From: Pilasporangium apinafurcum | Lineage: Eukaryota > Oomycota > Peronosporomycetes > Pythiales > Pythiaceae | Assembly: GCA_001600495.1 (NCBI GenBank) | Contig: BCKE01000072.1 | Coordinates: 1 to 45,344, forward strand | DNA: 45,344 bases | Direction of reading: 5' to 3' | Part shown: positions 30,096 through 39,060 of the stretch, piece by piece | Layout: the number at the start of each line of letters is the position of its first letter | Numbering within the stretch: the first letter of the stretch is position 1 | Translations under genes and position numbers: made by a program | The notes under the pieces: generated by a model | Told to the model about the DNA's origin: nothing | What the model saw: the letters and a program-made list of their open reading frames with translations, nothing else | Databases searched by the model: none

Positions 30096-32141
30096 TTATG
30101 ATAATAAGAATAAATACTCGTGAAGTAGAGGTATGACTTGAACTTCGATGAGCTCAGCAAAAAGTTCATCGACTTCATTCATCGATGTGACGGTCTCCAA
30201 TTCTTCAGATCGAAAATGGAACAGAGCAGCCGCAAACAAAGGAATCAACTCCAATGAATCGTAGCCGATGACTCGATCCCACAGGAGAAGAACTTGGTCG
30301 ATCTCTATAACTCCTGAGAAGGCGCTCTGAATCCATGGAAACGCAATGTTCAGTGGCTTGATACCAACACTGATGAGGTGGAATACTGTCGTTGGAGAGG
30401 ACCGGACAACAAGGTCTTCAAAGAGTTTACATAGTGGAAGAATTGTTGACGGTTCGGTTCGGATGGCATTCAGTTTGCTCCAATACTGAATGTACATTAT
30501 ACGGAAGACGAAGTATAATTCGACTTCATCGTTGTAGAGATATGTGAGCGGTGCCACATACATCACGAGACCACTGAACGGTAATACACCATTGGGTGGA
30601 ATGTATACCGATGGATTCAAGGAACAGGAAGTGTCGTCCACTGCTGTGTGGATAGTACCATTCACTTGTGGAGCATGCTGCTGTACGTATGAGTCACGCG
30701 TGAAGGCCATGACGACGCTTTCAAGAAGATCCTGAAACACAAAGTAGTCACAGGTGTCTACTGTTTGCTGTAGATCGAGCATGTACATGGCGTCTGTGAG
30801 ATATGCCCAATGTGTGACTTGATCTTTCAGCATCTCAAAGTATGCTCTGGCTTCGGACGTAACAAAAACTGATAATGCCTGGAGCCAGATCTGAATAATG
30901 AGGACATTGAGTTAGTAACCTGTTACGGCATCTGTAATCCGCGTTGGTTATTATCGACGTACTCGGGAACGGATATTGGTGGGACATCCTGTTTTTGCGT
31001 ATTGCCTCGCCATTGGCGTACTGTGATGTGTGAGGACCACGTCTCCAACACGATTTTTTTCACTCAGAAAGACTTGGCGCTCGATTGGAAAGAGTTCATC
31101 GACACCAATTTGGCCAATCGCTGGAGCTAGTTCTGCAAAACGCTGACGGTATTCGAGAAAGGGTGGTGTGTAGAATTGCAGCTGAATCGAGCCTAGAGAT
31201 AGAGCACAGAGAGGATCGTCATTATTTGTATGTCACGACGACGAAGAAGGAGGACATGCAAAAGAAGAGAGATGCATACCCCAAGCGTCTGAACCTGAGT
31301 CTTCTGCTGCTCGATTGTTCGGTTTGATTGCTTGAAGTGCATGCAACAAATCTTGTCTGGAGCGGATTGTGCAGAGAAGATTTAGAGTTAGATTTGTTTA
31401 GAATACAAAAATTAATAGAATTAGACAACAGGGTGGATACCTGTCATACAAGAATCGAATTGAGCCAATTTTGATACGTTTACCATCGGTCTTTCCATTA
31501 CCTTCATCCACGGCTTTAATGTGTGCAATGTCGTCTACATCTTCAGCATTTAGATTTGTCGGCAAATCTGCCGTCAGTAGACTGACAGCTGGAGCCACGA
31601 ACGGTTTGCCCAGTTCATTAGCAAGCCTCATCATTTCTTCTCGCGTGATCTTCTCCCAGTTCTCTTTGGCAGTCTTCACCATGTCAAGATGGCATCCGTG
31701 GCACGCTTTCATCTCTGGAGTGAGAAACACATCCTCTCTTTTGCTATCGTTCAGCACCGATGCTGGTGCTGCTGCTTGCGTCGCATCACAGTGTAGTGTG
31801 ATTATTGCACGCTTTAACGCGCTCATAATCTCCATTTTCTCCAGCATGGAGTACAAGAGCGGATTACTGGTAGGCACTAACGATCGGAAATCTTTTGACT
31901 GCTTCATCAAGAATTCTGGCTTACTCAACTCCTTCTTTACCATCAGCTTCCAATCTTTGACTTGTTCAAGAGCTATCAATTTCTCAGTCAAAAAATGTGC
32001 TTTTTCCTCCAAACTCGCGTCAGCACCATATCGCCGCCGCATCACTTCAGCATCTTCAAACTTAGCATACTGTGGATTCTTAGCGCTCGCGCGAATGGCG
32101 TGCAAAGTGTCGTCATTTACAGCAGATTCAGGTCCCGGCAT
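30096..32141 (-). CDS. TBC1D19-like TBC-domain protein
   Basis: Minus-strand exons 32141-31441, 31356-31280, 31192-30963, 30890-30096, phases consistent, about 600 aa (human TBC1D19 is 526). TBC1D19 hallmarks are clear: FAELAPAIGQIGVDELFP, TGCPTNIRSRIW, DTCDYFVFQDLLESVVMAFTRD, YIPPNGVLPFSGLVMYVAPL, LNIAFPWIQSAFSGVIEIDQ, VLLLWDRVIGYDSLELIPL and VTSMNEVDELFAEL...QVIPLL. TBC domains usually activate Rab GTPase hydrolysis through IxxDxxR and YxQ finger motifs; I see neither. The equivalent of the Gln-finger region reads GLVMYVAPL, as in human TBC1D19. Catalytic GAP activity is thus doubtful. The N-terminal start is uncertain: the frame is open to about 32204 without an ATG, and another upstream frame may encode a further short exon. 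Its stop lies 46 bp from that of the chromo/PHD/ankyrin gene. Confidence 0.85.
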
Positions 32142-32367
32142 GATCCAAGGATCTAACGTCCATTGGCAATGATGAAGCGGTCGATGCCACGAAACGGCGT
32201 CCACTCCATCAAAAATCCACCAATCACGACGTCGAATGGGCGGACGATAGGTGAATCAGTGGACATCAACGGTTTTGATGCGGATGACGCAACTATTGTC
32301 ATTATTATACCTTCTATTATGTGGTATACGGTACAAACCTGATTTCGGAGGCAAACAGAATGGAACT

Positions 32368-32377
32368 GCTCATTCTG
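32368..32377 (+). promoter_or_regulatory. Candidate oomycete Inr for the LRR kinase gene
   Basis: GCTCATTCTG matches the oomycete initiator consensus GCTCATTYYN exactly, about 37 nt upstream of the LRR kinase ATG. The following FPR half is only a weak match. The 272-bp gap between the TBC1D19-like and kinase start codons must serve both genes. Confidence 0.45.
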
Positions 32378-32413
32378 TCTCATATTAGGCTGCGTGGCTG
32401 GTGAAGGAAAGCG

Positions 32414-34666
32414 ATGCGAACGCTCCGCTCTGCATCTGTGGCACTGCGTGTGCTCACGATCGCTGCTACTCTATTGCTATTACCTACTCGCGCATTCTTC
32501 TTCAATCATGGCCCCAATATTGATGGTAATAAGTATAGCTACGAAGGAGAGGGTGACGAATTTGACAAGAAATTCAAAAGTGACGATCCATATACAGACA
32601 TGTGCGTATGTTGATTGCGATTACTTGCTTTTTGAAAGAAAATTACTGATGACATGGCGATTGCTGTCTGCTTGATTACATGCAGAACGCTCACAAATTG
32701 GGATCTCAATGCTGTCCTCGATTTTACTCTACCAGCAGGTGTCAAGAAATTGTGAGTTATGGCTCAAAAATGTTAACCTCAGCTATCTACGGTGACTGAG
32801 ATAATTTTCATTCACAGAACACTCTTCAAATGCAATCTGAGTATCATTCCTGAGGAAGTGTATGCGCTGGAAAATCTACAAGAGCTGTACGTGTGTTGAC
32901 GCGTTCTAGTAGTTGCTTGATTTGCTTCAGTATCATAGGATACGTTCTCACTTCATCCTGATATTTCGTCCTGCAGCAATCTCCAATTTAACCACCTGAC
33001 CGATATCAGCGGCAATTTTTCGTCAGCTGAGAGTTTAGTGACTCTGTAAGTTGTTTGCTTTGTTATTAACTCATTCAGTTTCAGTTTATACTGAATGATA
33101 TTTGATTGCGGATGCTCGTATTGGTGCATTTGATGCCATTGCAGAAACATGAGCAGCAATGCTATCAAATCATATACAGTCCCGCTCCCTGTCCTATCTG
33201 TTCTGTAAGTTATTACACAATTTCACCAACTCTATCGCTTATTTAGCTGATTCTATCTCTTGTATATTTGCAGCGATCTCTCATCCAACGCGCTGACCGC
33301 ATTCCCTAACGCGATCTTCGCATCACTACTCAGATCTTTCTACATTCAGGGAAATGGGTTTCTTATCACCTCCGTCTCGATGGATCAATACGACTTTTTC
33401 GCGGGGTTGGCAGATTTTGAAGCGGATTTCTCTGGAGTCACGTCGTGTTCCGATGGCGAGTTGGTCTCATTAAAAGGCAATCACGTCTGCCGCGTGGACG
33501 ATGACGACGTAGTGAACCCAACGATCACGCCAGGATTGTCATCCTCAACTTCTTCTTCTGGAGCTGCTGCTACTGGGGTTATCCCGACGCCTCAGGTTGT
33601 CACCAGCACCAGGACATATTTGACGGGCGCAGCCATCACGTTGGTGACGATTGGAGTGACTGGTGCTGCAGCCTACGCATTTATCGTGCGTCGACGCAGA
33701 GCACGGCTGCGAGGGAAGCTGCATGAAAATACGCCACTCTTCTTTGACAGTGACAAGCGCAGCAGCTATCAGAAAGAACTGGCTGCAGGCGATAAACTTT
33801 TTCCTTCAAATGACTCAGTGCTCGTGACATGGCGAATCGATTACGACAGCGTCAAACTAGTCAAGAAACTCTCCAAAGGCGCTTACGGAGAGGTTTGGAT
33901 TGGTAAGTATCGAGGTGCAAAGGTCGCAGTCAAGCGGTTGTTGGAGAATCAGGTGTCCTTTGACACCAGTGAAAATTTTGTGCGTGAAATCAAATTGATG
34001 GCATGGCTGCGCCACCCGAAGATCATCGAGTTTATCGGTGTGGCGTGGACCAAGTTGGTGGATATGTTGGCTGTGCTCGAGTACATGGACAGCGGCGACC
34101 TGCGCTCGTTGCTGGAGATGAATAAATCGATGCCCTGGAAAGGTCAAAAGCTTCAGTATGCCATTGACACTATCGATGCGATTGTATACTTGCATTCACT
34201 CTCGCCTATGATTATTCACCGCGACCTCAAATCACGAAACATCTTCATTGACTCAAGGAAAGGAGCAAAACTGGGCGACTTCGGCATCTCGGCCGCAAAA
34301 CGAGACGAGGAAATGACGACAAATATCGGTACTGCGCGGTGGTTGGCGCCAGAACTCGCGCGTGGCGAAGAGCATTACACGGAAGCAGTCGACATTTACT
34401 CGTTTGGGATCATTCTCTCGGAACTGGATACGCATAAATTGCCTTTCTATGACGCCAAGTCGAAACTTACGGGGGAGAAACTGGGTGATTTTGGGATTCT
34501 GCAGGGTGTGTCGACGGGGGATTTAAAGGTGACGTTCACTACGCATTGTCCGCCGAAATTGCTAGAACTAGCACAACGCTGCATGAGTTGGGAACCAAAT
34601 GACCGACCGACGGCGGCGGAGGTGGCGTATCAACTGCGGCAGCGCGATCTGCTGCTTACAAAATGA
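32414..34666 (+). CDS. Transmembrane LRR protein kinase (TKL type)
   Basis: Six exons: 32414-32601, 32686-32751, 32818-32886, 32977-33045, 33145-33204, 33274-34666, joined in phase 2, about 614 aa. A signal peptide (LRVLTIAATLLLLPTRAFF) is followed by about five leucine-rich repeats, each on its own 60-69-nt exon (LTNWDLNAVLDFTLPAGVKK, LFKCNLSIIPEEVYALENLQ, DLSSNALTAFPNAIF). A Ser/Thr stalk, a TM helix (AAITLVTIGVTGAAAYAFIV) with RRRRARL stop-transfer, and a kinase domain come next. The kinase has GAYGEVW (glycine loop), VAVK (ATP Lys), HRDLKSRN (catalytic loop), DFG and APE, so it should be active. TKL-like receptor kinases of this layout are known in oomycetes as sensors of surface signals; the ligand is unknown. 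It diverges from the TBC1D19-like gene. Confidence 0.9.
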
Positions 34667-34984
34667 GTGAAAGGAAGATAAGAACAGGCTAACAGGGTCG
34701 GATAAACTTTCTTTACTACTTTTTAGATGTGTGTATGACGATGATGATAACAATACACACTACTTAGAACGATGCTGACAATGCTGAAAGCTATTTCCTA
34801 CTAATAGCTGCGGTGTAAGTTCGGAATGTGATTTGTTGGCAATCCAAAACGGCAGCAGGATAATCAGAAGGCAGATTTTTAATTGTCATGAAAAAGAAAA
34901 AGACATTTTGTTTATGGAAGTTCAAAAGAATACATTTATGTGAGGAAATGAAAACGAAATAGAGTTCTCCAACTCATTTGCTGT
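34667..34984. other. Intergenic between convergent genes; outer edge of left repeat arm
   Basis: 318 bp between the convergent kinase and GH72 stops. From 34939 on it is part of the inverted repeat described below. Whether the repeat reaches further left cannot be told, because the other arm leaves the window there. Confidence 0.5.
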
Positions 34985-36937
34985 CTACACATACATCGCC
35001 AACGTGGCGCCAAACGCCGTGAGCAATACGCCTACGGCCCCAGCAGCACTTTGGACAGCGTCACTGGACCGCACACCGATCTCACTACCCATCCCATTGG
35101 AGCTGGAACTGCCAGGCAGTGTGCTGTTGAAGTTGTACTCAGTCGAAGTTTCATCCCCGCTTGAGGTCATTGGTGTCTCTGCTTCGTTTCCCACAGAATC
35201 AACAACAGAAGAAGACGAGGAAGATGAAGATTTGATAGTACTGGTGGTAGTTTGGCTCTTGCTGACGTATTTGGCAGTGTTCAGTGGGATATTGGGACAT
35301 TGCACACGCGTCTGCGTAGGGCACTGGATGCTTGCCTGCGCATCACTCGACCACGTGAAGCTGCTGAGCGCTGGGAAATCCGCTGGGCACTCGGATGGCT
35401 TCGTTCTTTCTGGATCAATCTCAAACGAGTCGAACGTTGGCTGGCCGGTGTTATTAGTGGATGAATATGCCTCCGCAAGGAACTCAAAGTTGGGGAATCG
35501 CTCGAACGAACAGGGGACATCGACATCGTCACATTCTTCTGGCTTCAGGTATCCAAGTCCGTAGTTCTGCGGTCCCTGTGTCTTGAATGGATAGGCAGAT
35601 GTGGACTTGGAGTTGGCGTTCTCTGTTGAGTACTCAAAGGCAAACCCTCCAGCGAAATAATCACTGTACTCAGGTAAATTCATGAACTTGGCGTCATGGA
35701 ACGTGCGTTGACCCTCGTAGCCATCGACAGTCGGGAATGATGGCGCTGTGCAGCCATACTCGGTGAGAATGACTGGAATCGAATACTTATATGATTCAAA
35801 GCTATCCCGCAAGAGATTGAAACCCGCAGCTTTCGTCGGATCCGAAATGTCGTCGCAGTGCACATAGACATTGATGCCGTACCACTCGGCAGTCTCAAGT
35901 TCATCCTCCGGATCGGTACGGCAGTTGTAGTACTTCGCGTTGGCTTCTCGATTCGTGTCGGCCATGACGAGTCCCACCGGTACCTGACGGAGCGTTGGAC
36001 AAGAGCGAAGGTATGCGCGCATGTCTCGCACGAATTTCTTCTGACATGGTGCATTCCACTGTGGATCATGACCACCCGTGCGGTGATTGATCTCGTTGCC
36101 GCCGCTGAAGCCAATGACGTTGTCGAACTGCGCAAACTGCTGGATGATCGACTCACCACGCACTTTGTAAGACGCAGGATAACACGCTGGTGCTGCGTCA
36201 GCTGTGATCTCACAGCCCTGGCAGCTTGAACCAAGATCGACAAGCACGTAGATGCCGAGCTGTTGCAGCGCACACATGAAGTCCGTATGGTCGACACTTG
36301 GATCGACGGCATAAAGGCGGATGGCGTTGGCACTCAGCGCCTCAAACTGTGGCAAGTCACGCTGCCAGATGTCCGCGTACTCGTTTGAGAAGAGATCGAG
36401 ATTGTTGGCGTCCAATGCACCGGTGTTGGGACGTGGGTAGTAGTTGACGCCGCGCACGCCAAAGTATTCACCTGTGACGCTGTCGAAGAAGCGGTAGCCT
36501 TTGATGATGAGCGGGTTCATGCCGTTGCTGGTGTTGTTATTTGCAACTGGTGTTGATGAAGCTGCCGCTGATGCTACTGATGGTGCTGAGCTGGTGGTCG
36601 CTAAAGTTGAACCTGCTGCAGCTACTGGTGTCTGGACACTGGTGGCTGGCGTTTGGACTGTAGCTGCCGATGCTGTTGAGCCAGCCGCAGCCAGAGCTCC
36701 ATTGACAGCAGGAGCTGTACTTGAAGTGGTCGATGATGCCACTGCAGGTGTCGTCGCTGGTGCTACCACGAGTGTTTGGGTTGGAGTTGGTGCTGAAGTC
36801 GTCACAGGAGTAGCGGCGACTGTGTATGCAGGTGTTTGAGTAACAGTAACAGGGGTCGTCGCGGACAGTCCTGAGGCAAGAGCCGAAGCACTCAAGAGTG
36901 TGGTGAGGGTGAAGAACGAGTTGAAGAGCTTGACCAT
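34985..36937 (-). CDS. GH72 beta-1,3-glucanosyltransferase, GPI-anchor type (copy 1)
   Basis: 650 aa, intronless. A signal peptide (FNSFFTLTTLLSASALASG) precedes a ~120-residue Thr/Ala/Pro/Ser-rich stretch likely to be O-glycosylated. The GH72 catalytic domain (residues ~145-510) contains IKGYRFFD, GVRGVNYYPRP, NAIRLYAVDPS, the acid/base Glu282 in GGNEINHR, and the nucleophile Glu393 in VILTEYGC. A Ser-rich tail ends in a hydrophobic segment (VGVLLTAFGATLAMYV) of the GPI-addition type. GH72 enzymes cut and rejoin beta-1,3-glucan chains at the outer plasma membrane and remodel the cell wall; oomycete walls are rich in beta-1,3-glucan. The Ser/Thr-rich region lies N-terminal to the catalytic domain, unlike yeast Gas/Gel, where it is C-terminal. 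The protein appears identical to the copy at 43346-45298. Confidence 0.93.
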   Translation of the reverse strand: MVKLFNSFFTLTTLLSASALASGLSATTPVTVTQTPAYTVAATPVTTSAPTPTQTLVVAPATTPAVASSTTSSTAPAVNGALAAAGSTASAATVQTPATSVQTPVAAAGSTLATTSSAPSVASAAASSTPVANNNTSNGMNPLIIKGYRFFDSVTGEYFGVRGVNYYPRPNTGALDANNLDLFSNEYADIWQRDLPQFEALSANAIRLYAVDPSVDHTDFMCALQQLGIYVLVDLGSSCQGCEITADAAPACYPASYKVRGESIIQQFAQFDNVIGFSGGNEINHRTGGHDPQWNAPCQKKFVRDMRAYLRSCPTLRQVPVGLVMADTNREANAKYYNCRTDPEDELETAEWYGINVYVHCDDISDPTKAAGFNLLRDSFESYKYSIPVILTEYGCTAPSFPTVDGYEGQRTFHDAKFMNLPEYSDYFAGGFAFEYSTENANSKSTSAYPFKTQGPQNYGLGYLKPEECDDVDVPCSFERFPNFEFLAEAYSSTNNTGQPTFDSFEIDPERTKPSECPADFPALSSFTWSSDAQASIQCPTQTRVQCPNIPLNTAKYVSKSQTTTSTIKSSSSSSSSVVDSVGNEAETPMTSSGDETSTEYNFNSTLPGSSSSNGMGSEIGVRSSDAVQSAAGAVGVLLTAFGATLAMYV

Positions 36938-37005
36938 GTTGGTGGAGGGACGTGAGTGGGTGGGTGGGTAGCTGCGAGCTGAAAGGTGTCACGAAGGCGT
37001 GAGGA

Positions 37006-37024
37006 GGTGAATTGGAGAATGAGG
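37006..37024 (-). promoter_or_regulatory. Inr+FPR-like core promoter of GH72 copy 1
   Basis: On the minus strand CCTCATTCTCCAATTCACC fits 17 of 19 positions of the oomycete initiator plus flanking promoter consensus GCTCATTYYNCAWTTTNYY, about 70-90 nt before the ATG. Identical to the site in the right arm. Confidence 0.55.
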
Positions 37025-37071
37025 ATCTTGTGTGAAGAAGTGTTCAGGACCAACTCCAGTGTTCATTCAGT

Positions 37072-37088
37072 TCTCTCTCTCTCTCTCT
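37072..37088. repeat. CT/GA dinucleotide repeat
   Basis: (CT)n microsatellite upstream of GH72 copy 1, about 135 nt before the ATG; mirrored at 43195-43211. Confidence 0.8.
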
Positions 37089-37449
37089 TTCGTACACACA
37101 CGCGAATGTGCAGCATTTGCACGTAAGATCTCATGCATGTTCCGATCATGAGATTTGCTATGGGACGAACGAACGAGTGCTGGTGCTTTTAATCAATAAA
37201 GCAGTCTAAAACGTTAAATCCGATGATAAATCTGGCAAAAGAACATGCAAAGAAATGGATGCATATCAAACTCAATCCAAAAATACCTCCTCTTGGCTGA
37301 TGCACGTGTGTGATGTGACCGCTTAGTCACAAAAGGTGATAGATCTGAAAATACACCACGCAACGTAATAAAACGACCTCCTCAAGTGGGATCTCGTTGA
37401 TGTTGGAATTCCAGCTGCTTCTTCTAATTATGAAGATATCTTCCCGTCT

Positions 37450-38895
37450 CTACGCGACTAAACGAAGCGTTGGTATCTTCGTCCAGCGTAATTCCTCTGG
37501 AAGCATTTCTTCGTAATATTTCTTTGCGTTATCGGTATAGAGTTTCTGCAGCGCCTCAAGATATTGTGTTTGAACTTTAGCGATGTCTTCGTCTGTCGGC
37601 TTCTCAACGTGAGGTACGGGGAGTGGGGTTCCAGTCACGACGAGTATGGGGCGAGCAGCAGGTAATGGGCCAAATGGACACCCCCATAGTCCTCGGCCCA
37701 TGATCAGTGGTGGTGAGAACTTAAATATCGACATGAAGAATTCCTGGACTTTGCGCAGTGCAGAGAGCTTTGGGTTAGGTACCTGATAGAGAGAAGAGAC
37801 CATTCATAAATTCATTAATGCTATCAGGAACTTGCAATGGGCTACTTCTCTTACCTGGTAGAATAGATCATTTTCACCGAAGGAAAACACTGGCACCAGA
37901 GGTGTACCAGTCGTCAGTGCTAAGCGAAAGACACCTTTGCGTTTGTGGAAGATAATGTCGTTCGTTCCTGGATGTGCATCCAGCGCCTGTATAGCATTAC
38001 GACCATCGTCAAGGTTAGCTGCTGAATAGACCAAAATGAGTCCATTGTCTCAACTACTTACCTCGGCAGCACCACCCAAGACGACGCCAACCGAACGATT
38101 TCGTCGCAAAGCAGCGGAAAGTGACTGGAAACTGGCATCCAGAAAGCCAACCGCAAGGATAATATCCCTCCAGAATGGGATGCAGAAGTTGATGCCCACC
38201 TATACAATAATAAGCTTCCCTTACTAAGGATATTGACTAGTGTATGTAAAGTTTACATACAGTCGCTAAGGCGATGTCCAAGTCGTGGTTCTTTCGCGAT
38301 AATCCGACACTATCAGCTGCCTAGCAGAATCAGCAACACCATTAGAGAGATCGCAGAATACCAGGAACGACTAGCCAAATGCTTACAAATGAGAAAATCG
38401 CGCTAATACCAATGATACCATGCGGATGGATGACGAAGAGATAGCGTTTGGAAGAATCAAAAGGTTCTTCCTGTCGCAGAGTCAATGGGAAATACGTGCG
38501 GACGTGTTCGAACCACCTAGACGTATCAAGGATGAACACATACATAAGATTTCACATACAACACATCAGATATTCATTGCCATCTTTCAGTTCACTTACC
38601 ATCCACGTCGAAACCACACAACTGGTCGGCCTTTACCATTGTAAGCCACTTTGTCCACAAACAACGCCCAGAACAGTAGCTAAGCAACACACAATTATGT
38701 ACACACACACGTCACAAATGCGCAAATCACGTGGATGGTATGCCTTACCGCTAGTTCCAGCACCCAGCCGTAAGGTACAAGCCAGAGTAGTATGATATTG
38801 AGACTAGAGATACCAAACACCACTACTGCTAGAAACACCACACCCACGCGAATTTCCCCTGCTTGTGGGGAAGAAGCACAAGCTGCCATTGCCAT
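37450..38895 (-). CDS. DGAT2-family acyl-CoA:mono/diacylglycerol acyltransferase
   Basis: Seven exons on the minus strand: 38895-38749, 38679-38600, 38516-38387, 38320-38261, 38199-38062, 37986-37855, 37782-37450, with consistent phases, 339 aa. N-terminal hydrophobic segments ([19 protein letters not shown] and a second one) would anchor it in the ER. The family hallmarks are present: YFP (RTYFPLTL), the HPHG active-site motif (VIHPHGIIG, ~106), [44 protein letters not shown] and a VPNPK tail. These enzymes make triacylglycerol or related storage lipid. Short exons and a donor/acceptor choice before ALDAHPG (75-nt intron) were fixed by homology and phase; other acceptors upstream do not keep frame. 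Its first exon overlaps the open frame, but not the likely ATG, of the next gene on the other strand (ATG to ATG 165 bp). Confidence 0.87.
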
Positions 38896-39060
38896 TATCG
38901 ACGTAGCTCTTACGTCAAAGTGGCTGAGCCATCAGCCTTCAAAACTGCAAAGAGATCCACCAATCACATCGCGCTATTAGTGGATCCGCTCGATTACACT
39001 TTCTCCAACATATGTAAACATCCTCAAAATACTGTGATTTTTACTTCAAATAGTATACAT

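Larger units (their letters stand above)
34939..37345. repeat. Inverted repeat arm, left (GH72 copy 1)
   Basis: 2407 bp matching the reverse complement of 42938-45344. The inner boundary is sharp: both arms share sequence up to GGTGATAGATC and then diverge (TGAAAATAC here). Arm lengths are equal, so no net insertion or deletion exists; the encoded proteins and all compared flanks are identical. The outer boundary is not visible. Confidence 0.93.

Noticed and set aside
35004-35564. Long antisense frames within the GH72 genes (also 44719-45279, 35680-36333, 43950-44603)
   Set aside because: They mirror the codon bias of the GH72 reading frame, have no domain signal, and occur equally in both repeat arms.
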